Assembly: GCF_019802285.1 (NCBI RefSeq)
Contig: NZ_JAIEUJ010000002.1
Coordinates: 248,001-312,000, forward strand
DNA from: Novilysobacter antarcticus
Lineage (GTDB): Bacteria; Pseudomonadota; Gammaproteobacteria; Xanthomonadales; Xanthomonadaceae
DNA length: 64,000 nucleotides
Direction of reading: 5' to 3'
This document shows, in pieces, positions 29,626-37,468 of this stretch. The notes beneath the pieces were generated by a model. It was not told the origin of the DNA, did no database searches, and saw only the letters and a program-made list of their open reading frames with translations. Position 1 is the first letter of the stretch. Every line of letters begins with the position of its first letter. The translations under genes were made by a program, and so were the position numbers.

Positions 29626-32508
29626 TTAAGCCGGGTCGGCAATCGCCGCCAGCCGCATCTGCGGCGCGGGACGTCCGAGCAGATAGCCCTGCCCCCGCTC
29701 GCAGCCCAACTCGAAAAGGATGTCGCGCTGCGCCTCGGTCTCGATGCCTTCGCCGATGGTGTGGATCCCGAGCGTGCCTGCAAGCGCCTGGATCGCGCGC
29801 ACCACGGCGATGCTCTCGGCCTGCTTCTCGCCGGTCAACCCGGCGACGAAGCTGCGGTCGATCTTCAGGCATTCGATCGGGAAGCGGTGCAGGCACGAGA
29901 GTGCGGAATAGCCGGTACCGAAGTCGTCCAGCTGGGCCAGCACGCCGTGGCTGCGCAGCGTGTGCAGGGTACTCAGGGTCCGCCCGATATCGTCGAACAG
30001 GGCCACCTCGGTGATCTCGATGCGCAACTGGTTCGGGTTCGCGCCGGCGTTGTGGATCAGCCGCATCAGGCGTTCGGCAAAATCCGCCGAGCGGAAGTGG
30101 CGCGGCGAGACGTTGACCGACACATAGCCCTCCACACCCCGCGACAGCCGGGTGATCACCTGCGCGTACATCAGCCAGTCGACTTCCTCGATCAGGCCAT
30201 TGTCTTCGCCCAGGCCGATGAACTCGCCGGGAGCGAGCAGGCCGCGGGTCGGGTGGCGCCAACGCAGCAACGCCTCGTGGCCGACGATGCGCAGGCCGTC
30301 CAGACTCATGATCGGCTGGTAGTAGGGAATGAAGTTGTCGCCGTTGATGGCCCGGCGCAGGTCGGCCTCCAGGTCGAGGATGCGCGATGCCTCCTCGCGC
30401 ATGTCCTCGTCGAACACGGCCCAACGATCACGGCCACTGGCCTTGGCGCGGTACATCGCCGCATCGGCATCGCGCAGCAGGTCGGTACCGCTCAGGTAAC
30501 GCGGCTGCCACATCACGATGCCGACGCTGGCGGACGGGAACACCTCACGTCCGGCGATCCAGTAGGCCTGGCCGAGCAAGTGGAGGATGCGCTGGGCGAG
30601 GCTCTTGGCGACGTGCACCCCCTCGATGTCGTTGACCAGCACGGCGAACTCGTCGCCTCCCAGGCGGGCCACCAGATCGTGGTCGCGAACGGCGCTGACG
30701 ATGCGCCTGCCGGCCTCGACAAGCAGGTCGTCGCCGGCGGAATGGCCGACGCTGTCGTTGATCAGCTTGAACCGGTCCAGGTCCAGGAACAGCACGGCAA
30801 ATCCGCACGGGTCTTCCAACGCCGGCCTGTGGCGCGCGCTGGCATGCGCCTTGGTGACCGCCACGGCCAGGTGATCGAGCAACTGGCTGCGGTTGGGCAG
30901 TCCGGTGAGCTCGTCGTGGCGCGCCTGGTGGGTCAGTTGCTGCTCCGCACGCATGCGCTCGCCGATCTGCTCCAGCAGCTCCGCGTTGGCCATCGCCAGT
31001 TCACGCGTGCGCGAATGGATCCGCTGCTCCAGCTCGGCGTGCGCCAACACCAGGCGCTCCTGCTCCTGCTTGCGGGTCAGCCCGATGCTGATGTGGTTGG
31101 CGACGAAGTTGAGCAGGTCCTGGTCGCGGGTGGTGAACGTGACCTCCGGCGAGTAACTCTGCACCGCGATCACGCCAACCACGGTGTTGTCGCGGTACAG
31201 CGGCACCCCCAGCCAGCAATGGGCGACTGTGCCATGGCCGCGGAAGCCAGCCATGCGGTGCGGGTCGGTCAGCAACGCCCGCCCGGTTTCGAGGACGTGC
31301 TCGGTCATCCCCGAGTCCAGCAGTCGGCTCGCCCGGTGGGCATCGTGCTCGTCGATCGAGTAGGGAAACTCCAGCCGCGTCCCGTCCTCGGAAAGCAGGG
31401 CGATGTAGAAGTTGCGCGCATCGAGCAGTTCGTTCACCACCGCGTGCACCTGCGCGTAGAAGATCTCCAGCGTCTCGGCGGTGATGGACAGCTCGGCGAT
31501 GCGGTACAGGGCGCGCTGGAGTCTTTCAGCGCGCTGGCGCTCAAGGATCTCCGAGTGCAGGTCGCGGTTGCTCAGCTGCAACGCCTTGGTCCGCTCCTCG
31601 ACGCGCCGTTCCAGCTCCTCGCGCGCCTGGTGGCGGTCCAGTGCAGTCAGGATGTGCTGGGCGACGAACACCAGCAGCGCCTGCTCCTCGGTCCCGTAAC
31701 AGTCGGGCCGGTCGTAGCTCTGCACCACGATCGCGCCGCATACGCTGTCGTCGCGGCGCATCGTCACGCCCAGCCAGTCCGCGCTGTCGGGGCCGTGCTT
31801 GGGGTCATGGGGCACCCCCAGCCGCCGCCGCACCAGCTCGGAGGACCCGAAGACCGCATCGCCGTGACGGATCAACGCCATGGTCAGGCTGTTGGGAGCA
31901 CTGTCCACCGGAATCTCGACCGCCGGGTCCGGCCGGAACGTGTCCATCTGGTCAGCGAAGTACAGGAACCGGTAGGTCTGGGCAGCTTCGTCGTACAGGA
32001 CGATGTAGAAGTTTTCCGCGTACATGAGCCGGGCGACCACGCCATGGATCCGCTGCAGCATGTCGGCCAGCTCCAGGGTCGAGCCGGCGAGATCGGCGAT
32101 CTCGTACAGCGCCTGCTGCAACTGCTCCGACTTCTCCAGCTCCTTGACCCGGGCGCGCGCGCGCACTGCGGTCAGGTGCAACTCGATGGTGCGCGTGGCC
32201 AGCACCATCCAGGCTGTGCGCTGCGCGGCGGTCATGGCCTGCGGCAGCTCAACCACCAGTACCGACTCGCCCTGTTCGCCGTCCCAGTCCAGTTCAATGC
32301 GGTGGGCGCCGCCGGCGTCTTCCTCCCACTCGGATGCACTTGAACGCAGGGATCCACCGCGTATGGAATCGCCGCGCGCGCGCAGATGCAGGCGCGAGCC
32401 GGGGGGCAGGGTCGCGTCGATCATCGGCAGCAACTCGCCGCCGCCCTCGCGATGCAACGCGGCGGGATCGGCTGGGGCGTGCGCAATGGACGTGGTGTGG
32501 TGGCGCAC
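29626..32508 (-). CDS. GAF-GAF-GGDEF-EAL cyclic-di-GMP signalling protein
   Basis: A soluble 960-residue protein with no membrane helix. Order: an N-terminal region of about 145 residues ending in a coiled coil (RARVKELEKSEQLQQALYEIADL), a GAF domain (about 150-290), a second coiled coil and GAF (about 300-490), GGDEF and EAL. Both catalytic motifs look intact: GGDEF at 617-621 with an inhibitory RxxD (RDHD) five residues upstream, and EAL at 745-747 with DDFGTGYS further on. It could both make and degrade c-di-GMP; which activity dominates cannot be told. The start is a GTG at 32508 with AGGAG 7 nt upstream. Confidence 0.94.
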   Translation of the reverse strand: MRHHTTSIAHAPADPAALHREGGGELLPMIDATLPPGSRLHLRARGDSIRGGSLRSSASEWEEDAGGAHRIELDWDGEQGESVLVVELPQAMTAAQRTAWMVLATRTIELHLTAVRARARVKELEKSEQLQQALYEIADLAGSTLELADMLQRIHGVVARLMYAENFYIVLYDEAAQTYRFLYFADQMDTFRPDPAVEIPVDSAPNSLTMALIRHGDAVFGSSELVRRRLGVPHDPKHGPDSADWLGVTMRRDDSVCGAIVVQSYDRPDCYGTEEQALLVFVAQHILTALDRHQAREELERRVEERTKALQLSNRDLHSEILERQRAERLQRALYRIAELSITAETLEIFYAQVHAVVNELLDARNFYIALLSEDGTRLEFPYSIDEHDAHRASRLLDSGMTEHVLETGRALLTDPHRMAGFRGHGTVAHCWLGVPLYRDNTVVGVIAVQSYSPEVTFTTRDQDLLNFVANHISIGLTRKQEQERLVLAHAELEQRIHSRTRELAMANAELLEQIGERMRAEQQLTHQARHDELTGLPNRSQLLDHLAVAVTKAHASARHRPALEDPCGFAVLFLDLDRFKLINDSVGHSAGDDLLVEAGRRIVSAVRDHDLVARLGGDEFAVLVNDIEGVHVAKSLAQRILHLLGQAYWIAGREVFPSASVGIVMWQPRYLSGTDLLRDADAAMYRAKASGRDRWAVFDEDMREEASRILDLEADLRRAINGDNFIPYYQPIMSLDGLRIVGHEALLRWRHPTRGLLAPGEFIGLGEDNGLIEEVDWLMYAQVITRLSRGVEGYVSVNVSPRHFRSADFAERLMRLIHNAGANPNQLRIEITEVALFDDIGRTLSTLHTLRSHGVLAQLDDFGTGYSALSCLHRFPIECLKIDRSFVAGLTGEKQAESIAVVRAIQALAGTLGIHTIGEGIETEAQRDILFELGCERGQGYLLGRPAPQMRLAAIADPA

Positions 32509-32723
32509 TGTCAGCTCCTCCCCGGTTGACGCAGGGAGAATAGCGCGACGTGGGCCCGGGTGCCGGATCGGCGACGCCTACAACGTGTGGGGTGCTCTTT
32601 GCCGCGCGGGCGGACCCGCCTTACCCTGAACGCCATGCAGCACATGCGCCGCCAGATCCATCCCTGTATCCGCCCCGAGGGGACCCCGCCGTACGTCCGG
32701 GGCTCCCGGCGAGGCCGCCTGTA

Positions 32724-33335
32724 GTGTGCGGCTACACCCTGGCTGGCCGTGCCAGCCACGAGATCGAGGTCAAGCACAGCCGCTTCCTCGCGCTTGCGGC
32801 GCCGGTGGACTCGCCCGAGGCGGCGCTGGCCTTCGTGGCCGAGGTTCGCGATCCGGCCGCCACCCACAACTGCTGGGCCTATCGAATCGGCGAGTTGTAC
32901 CGGTCCAGTGATGACGGCGAGCCGGCCGGCACGGCCGGGCGCCCCATCCTTTCGGCCATCGACGGCCAGGGCCTCGACCAGACCGTGGTGGTGGTGACGC
33001 GCTGGTACGGTGGCATCAACCTGGGCGCCGGCGGACTGGTCAGGGCCTACGGCGGCTGCGCGGCGGAGTGCCTGCGCACCGCACGGCGACGGCCGCTCAT
33101 CGAGTATGTGGAGTGCACGCTCCAGTTCGGTTTCGCCGATACCGGCGTGGTCCACGCCGCGCTGGCCGCGCACGGGGTCGACAAGCTGGACGAGCAGTTC
33201 ACCGCCTCCGGCGTGCACCTGAGGTTGCGGCTGCCAGCCAGCGAGCTGGACGAGCTGGGCGCCCAGCTGCGCGATGCGACGCGGGACCGCGCGCGACTGG
33301 CGACCAAGGATCCAGATACGGACCCGACGCGATGA
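32724..33335 (+). CDS. yigZ: YigZ/IMPACT family protein
   Basis: A 203-residue member of the UPF0029/IMPACT family (E. coli YigZ is 204). The IMPACT signature is present: SRFLALAAPV, HNCWAYRIG, SDDGEPAGTAGRPIL and the highly conserved VTRWYGGINLGAGGLVRAYG. The C-terminal ferredoxin-like DUF1949 part follows. I chose the GTG at 32724, preceded by GAGG, as it puts the conserved SRF block at the right distance; the longer frame from 32550 is Pro/Arg-rich. The bacterial function is unclear; eukaryotic IMPACT inhibits GCN2. Confidence 0.92.
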   Translation: MCGYTLAGRASHEIEVKHSRFLALAAPVDSPEAALAFVAEVRDPAATHNCWAYRIGELYRSSDDGEPAGTAGRPILSAIDGQGLDQTVVVVTRWYGGINLGAGGLVRAYGGCAAECLRTARRRPLIEYVECTLQFGFADTGVVHAALAAHGVDKLDEQFTASGVHLRLRLPASELDELGAQLRDATRDRARLATKDPDTDPTR

Positions 33336-33375
33336 TTCCGCGACGCACCTGCCGTGATAGCGGACAATACCGCCC

Positions 33376-35166
33376 ATGAGTGACACTTCCGCAGCACCCG
33401 CGCCACCCTCCGATACAGCGACGGCGAAGCCCGCCGTCGGCAACCTCAAGGCACTCTGGCCGTTCGTCAGCCGCCACCGCGGGCTGTTTGCGGGCTGGCT
33501 GATCGCCCTTGCATGCTCGTCGGCCGCAACGCTGAGCCTGCCGGTGGCTTTCAAGACCATGATCGACCGCGGCTTCGCCCAGGGCGGCGGCAGCGCGATC
33601 GACCGGGCGTTCATGCTGCTTTTCGCGGTGGCGGTCGCATTGGCGCTGGCCACGGCGGCACGCTTCTTCTTCGTGTCGCTGCTCGGGGAGCGGGTGGTGG
33701 CCGACCTGCGTGGCCGGCTCTACTCGCACCTGATCGGCCTGGACGCCGGCTTCCACGACCGCAGCCGCAGCGGCGAACTGGTGTCCCGCCTGACCGCGGA
33801 CGCGGAACTGCTACGCGGCGTGATCGCCACCAGCATGTCGGTCGCCCTGCGCAGCGTGGTGACCTTCCTGGGCAGCATCGTGATGCTGTTCGTCAGCAGC
33901 CCGCAGCTGGCGGCGTATGCGCTGGTGGGGATCCCGCTGGCGGTATTGCCGATCGTGATCGGCGGACGTCGCCTGAAGAAAATCTCGCGCGACAGCCAGG
34001 ACCGGGTCGCCGATGCGAACACCCTGGCCAACGAGACCCTGGGCGCGGTCTCCACGGTGCAGGCGCATGCGCGCGAGCCCTACGAGCTGGGGCGTTTCAG
34101 CGACGCCCTGAAGGTGGCCGTGGCTACGGCGCGGCGCCGAATCCAGGCCCAGGCCTGGGTCACCGCGATCGCAATCGTGCTGATCTTCGGCGCGATCACT
34201 CTGGTGCTGTGGTCGGGGGCCCACGATGTCGCCGAAGGCCGGATGAGCGCCGGCACGCTGGGCCAGTTCGTCCTGTACGCCATGATCGGAGGCGGCTCGG
34301 TGGGCTCGCTGGCAGAGGTCTGGAACGAAGTGCAGCGTGCCGCCGGCGGCATGGGCCGGATCGGCGAGCTGCTCGCCGAGAAGTCCAGCATTACTGCGCC
34401 GGCGCATCCGGAGCCACTGCCCGCGCCGCTGCGTGGCGACATCGTGCTGGAGGGGGTCACTTTCCACTATCCGATGCGACCCGACCACCCGGCGCTGGAG
34501 GATTTCAGCCTGCATGTGCATCCCGGAGAAACGGTGGCGCTGGTGGGGCCGTCCGGAGCAGGCAAGAGCACCGTGCTGTCGATGCTGCTGCGCTTCCACG
34601 ATCCGGCCCACGGCAGCATCACCGTGGACGGCATCGACATCCGTCGGTTCGACCCGGCAGACCTGCGCGGCGCCATCGCACTGGTGCCGCAGCAACCCAG
34701 CATCTTCGCCACCACCGCGCGCGACAACATCCGCTACGGCCGCCTGGAAGCCAGCGACGCGGAGGTCGCCGCCGCCGTCCAGGCAGCCCACGCCAGCGAC
34801 TTCATCAGCGCCCTGCCCGAAGGTCTGGACACCGAGCTGGGCGAGCGCGGCGCACGCCTGTCGGGGGGCCAGCAACAGCGCATCGCGATCGCCCGCGCCC
34901 TGCTCAAGGATGCGCCGATCCTGCTTCTGGACGAGGCCACCAGCGCGCTGGACGCCCAGAGCGAGCGTGCCGTGCAGCAGGCCCTGGACACGCTCATGGA
35001 GGGTCGCACGACGCTGGTGATCGCGCACCGGCTGGCAACGGTGCTCAAGGCGGACCGGATCGTGGTGATGGACCGCGGCCGCATCGTCGCAGAGGGCACC
35101 CACGACCAGCTGCTGGCCGAAGACGGGCTCTACGCCGAGCTGGCCAAGCTGCAGTTCCTGGATTGA
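33376..35166 (+). CDS. ABC exporter, fused membrane and ATPase domains (MsbA/LmrA type)
   Basis: A 596-residue half-transporter that should work as a homodimer. Six membrane helices fall within about residues 38-310 (the typical ABC_membrane fold with the ELVSRLTADAELLR coupling helix), followed by the nucleotide-binding domain: Walker A GPSGAGKST, Q-loop VPQQPSIF, signature LSGGQQQR, Walker B ILLLDEATSALD and the switch His in VIAHRL. Substrate is unknown; lipid A, lipids and drugs are all handled by this family. The ATG lies 7 nt after GACAAT, so the mRNA might be leaderless. A MATE pump gene follows by 82 nt. Confidence 0.93.
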   Translation: MSDTSAAPAPPSDTATAKPAVGNLKALWPFVSRHRGLFAGWLIALACSSAATLSLPVAFKTMIDRGFAQGGGSAIDRAFMLLFAVAVALALATAARFFFVSLLGERVVADLRGRLYSHLIGLDAGFHDRSRSGELVSRLTADAELLRGVIATSMSVALRSVVTFLGSIVMLFVSSPQLAAYALVGIPLAVLPIVIGGRRLKKISRDSQDRVADANTLANETLGAVSTVQAHAREPYELGRFSDALKVAVATARRRIQAQAWVTAIAIVLIFGAITLVLWSGAHDVAEGRMSAGTLGQFVLYAMIGGGSVGSLAEVWNEVQRAAGGMGRIGELLAEKSSITAPAHPEPLPAPLRGDIVLEGVTFHYPMRPDHPALEDFSLHVHPGETVALVGPSGAGKSTVLSMLLRFHDPAHGSITVDGIDIRRFDPADLRGAIALVPQQPSIFATTARDNIRYGRLEASDAEVAAAVQAAHASDFISALPEGLDTELGERGARLSGGQQQRIAIARALLKDAPILLLDEATSALDAQSERAVQQALDTLMEGRTTLVIAHRLATVLKADRIVVMDRGRIVAEGTHDQLLAEDGLYAELAKLQFLD

Positions 35167-35248
35167 ATTCGGTGGACGGCGGGCGGATGGCGTATCGCGG
35201 CGGGTTCACGCTTCACCCGGCAGGCTGCCCACTGATCCGGGAGCAGGC

Positions 35249-36754
35249 ATGAGCAAAAAACAGGGCAAGAGTGTGCGCCTGCTGACAGAAGGTCCGGTCG
35301 GCCGAACAATGATCATGTTCGCGCTGCCGATCATGGCCGGCAACGCGGCGCAATCACTGAATGGTTCGATCAACGCGATCTGGGTCGGCCGCTTCCTCGG
35401 CGAGGCGGCGCTCACCGCGACGGCCAACGCCAACAACGTGATGTTCTTCCTGATCGGCGCGGTGTTCGGCATCGGAATGGCCGCCACGATCCTCATCGGC
35501 CAGGCCACCGGCGCCCACGACAACGCGCAGGCGCGCCGGGTGATGGGCACCAGCGCGACCTTCTTCATCAGCCTGTCGGTGCTGTTGGCGGTGGCGGGAT
35601 GGTTCGTCACCGAGCCACTGCTACGGCTGATGGACACGCCGGCGGCGGCGCTGCCGCTGGCGGAGAGCTACCTGAAGGTGATCTTCCTGGCGATGCCGTT
35701 CATCTACGCGTTCGCGTTCGTGTCCGCGGCGCTGCGCGGTGTCGGCGACTCGCGAACCCCCTTCCGCTTCCTGCTGCTGTCGGTCGTGCTGGACGTGGTG
35801 TTCAACCCGCTGCTGATCTTCGGTATCGGCCCGTTCCCTGAGATGGGGATCTCCGGTTCGGCCACGGCGACGGTCGTTGGCCAGGGCATCAGCCTGCTGG
35901 CGATGCTCTTGCACCTTCGCCGCCAGCGCCATCCGTTGTGGCTCGGCCGAGCCGACGCCCACCTGTTTCGCGTTGACCTGACCATCCTGCGCGCGCTGGT
36001 CGTCAAAGGCGTGCCGATGGGCCTGCAGATGGTGCTGATCTCGCTGGCGATGATCGCGATGATGACGATGGTCAACGCCTACGGCATCGCCACCGCGGCG
36101 GCGTACGGGGCGGCGCTGCAACTGTGGACCTACGTTCAGATGCCGGCGATGGCGATCGGCGCCGCCTGCTCCTCCATCGCCGCCCAGAGCGTCGGTGCCG
36201 GCGACTGGAAGCGCGTGGATTCCACCGCGCACACCGGCATCGGCTACAACTTCCTCCTGACCGGGGCCCTGATCGCGCCGCTGATCCTGCTGGACCGCTA
36301 CAGCTTCGCGCTGTTCCTGCCCGACGGCAGCGACTCGATGGAAGTCGCCCGCCACCTGAACCACATCGGCGTGTGGTCGTTCCTGTTCTTCGGCGTGACG
36401 TTCGTGGTGTCAGGCGTGGTCCGTGCCACCGGTGCGGTGATTCCGCCGCTGGTGATCCTCGCCATCGCCCTGTGGGGCATCCGTGTTCCTTTCGCGGAAG
36501 TGCTGCAGCCGTCGATGGGCGTGGACGCCGTGTGGTGGAGCTTCCCGGTCAGCGCCGCCTCGGCCATGGTCATGTCACTGGCCTACTACCGCTGGGGCCG
36601 CTGGCGCAGCGCGAAGATGCTGCCGACCGACCCGCGCGAGGTGGCCATTCCCTCCGAGGTTCCCGCCTGCGCGCCGTCACCGATCGCCGATCCCGCTCCC
36701 GATCAGGAAACGGACGACGTCGAGGTCGTCGCGCTGGCAGACCGGGCGACGTGA
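35249..36754 (+). CDS. MATE family efflux transporter
   Basis: A 501-residue multidrug and toxic-compound extrusion protein with about 12 membrane helices. The two-fold repeat is visible: MIMFALPIMAGNAAQSLNGSINAIWVGRFLG near the start and a matching region at about 250-300 beginning GVPMGLQMVLISLAM. These pumps exchange Na+ or H+ for cationic drugs. The C-terminal 55 residues are cytoplasmic, acidic and proline-rich. It probably shares transcription with the ABC exporter upstream. NorM-like, but the substrate is unpredictable. Confidence 0.92.
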   Translation: MSKKQGKSVRLLTEGPVGRTMIMFALPIMAGNAAQSLNGSINAIWVGRFLGEAALTATANANNVMFFLIGAVFGIGMAATILIGQATGAHDNAQARRVMGTSATFFISLSVLLAVAGWFVTEPLLRLMDTPAAALPLAESYLKVIFLAMPFIYAFAFVSAALRGVGDSRTPFRFLLLSVVLDVVFNPLLIFGIGPFPEMGISGSATATVVGQGISLLAMLLHLRRQRHPLWLGRADAHLFRVDLTILRALVVKGVPMGLQMVLISLAMIAMMTMVNAYGIATAAAYGAALQLWTYVQMPAMAIGAACSSIAAQSVGAGDWKRVDSTAHTGIGYNFLLTGALIAPLILLDRYSFALFLPDGSDSMEVARHLNHIGVWSFLFFGVTFVVSGVVRATGAVIPPLVILAIALWGIRVPFAEVLQPSMGVDAVWWSFPVSAASAMVMSLAYYRWGRWRSAKMLPTDPREVAIPSEVPACAPSPIADPAPDQETDDVEVVALADRAT

Positions 36755-36902
36755 TTTGCTTGTTGCCGTCCCTCCGGGAGCCCGCCACCACTTGCCAGGA
36801 CAACGCCGGCTGTCGCGGATCCTGCGCGACCATACGGCCTAGCATGGTCCGACTTGACCTGGATCAGCACGGTGTCGCGCGCGTGGCTGACAATAGCGGC
36901 AC

Positions 36903-37385
36903 ATGAACCGCCGCCTGTTCCACCGCTGGATGACTCACTGGGCGCTCGCCGCCACCCTGGCGTTGACCCTGGTGCCCAGCGTTGGGCGCCTGGCGGGCCA
37001 ATCGGCAATGCCGATGCACGTGATGCCAGCCGGGGCGTTGACCGGCGGCGACAGCGCCAACAGCGGCGACATGAGCCATGGCGCGCACACCGACAGGACG
37101 GGCGCCGAGGCCTCCGCCATCGCGAGGGCGCACGAGCAAGAGCACGCGCACACCACCCGCGATACGAACGACGTGCCGCCGGCTGCCGGCAACGGTCATC
37201 ACGGTTCCGACGATGATTGCGCGTACTGCCCCTTGCTGTCCGGGACGACCGCCCTGCCGGTTCCCGGCCTCCCGGCTGCGTTGCCTGTCCAAGGCACCGC
37301 CGTGCGGCTGCCGGCGACCCGGACCCCCGCATTGGACCGGCACCCGACCGGTCTGGGATCGCGCGGACCGCCGATAACGGCCTGA
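36903..37385 (+). CDS. DUF2946 protein, likely secreted and metal-linked
   Basis: A 160-residue protein with a hydrophobic N-terminal signal or anchor (ALAATLALTLVPSVG, about 14-28). A His/Met-rich middle follows (MPMHVM, SHGAHTD, HEQEHAHTT, GNGHHGSDD), then the DUF2946 hallmark DDDCAYCPLL near residue 107 and the C-terminal RGPP. Proteins of this family very often sit next to TonB-dependent copper receptors, as here (83 nt upstream of one). The family function is not established; the Cys/His/Met pattern suggests copper binding. GACAAT lies 8 nt before the ATG, so this mRNA too may be leaderless. Confidence 0.85.
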   Translation: MNRRLFHRWMTHWALAATLALTLVPSVGRLAGQSAMPMHVMPAGALTGGDSANSGDMSHGAHTDRTGAEASAIARAHEQEHAHTTRDTNDVPPAAGNGHHGSDDDCAYCPLLSGTTALPVPGLPAALPVQGTAVRLPATRTPALDRHPTGLGSRGPPITA

Positions 37386-37468
37386 GCTCCGCCCCCCCTT
37401 TGTTTCTCCGTTCTCGACCCCGCATCCGCGGCAATGGCCGCGCGCACCCCGGTGCCAGGAGTTTGACC

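Noticed and set aside
29761-32343. An 860-codon open frame opposite the GGDEF-EAL gene
   Set aside because: Same reason: the minus-strand protein has intact GAF, GGDEF and EAL motifs, and the plus-strand product is compositionally biased.
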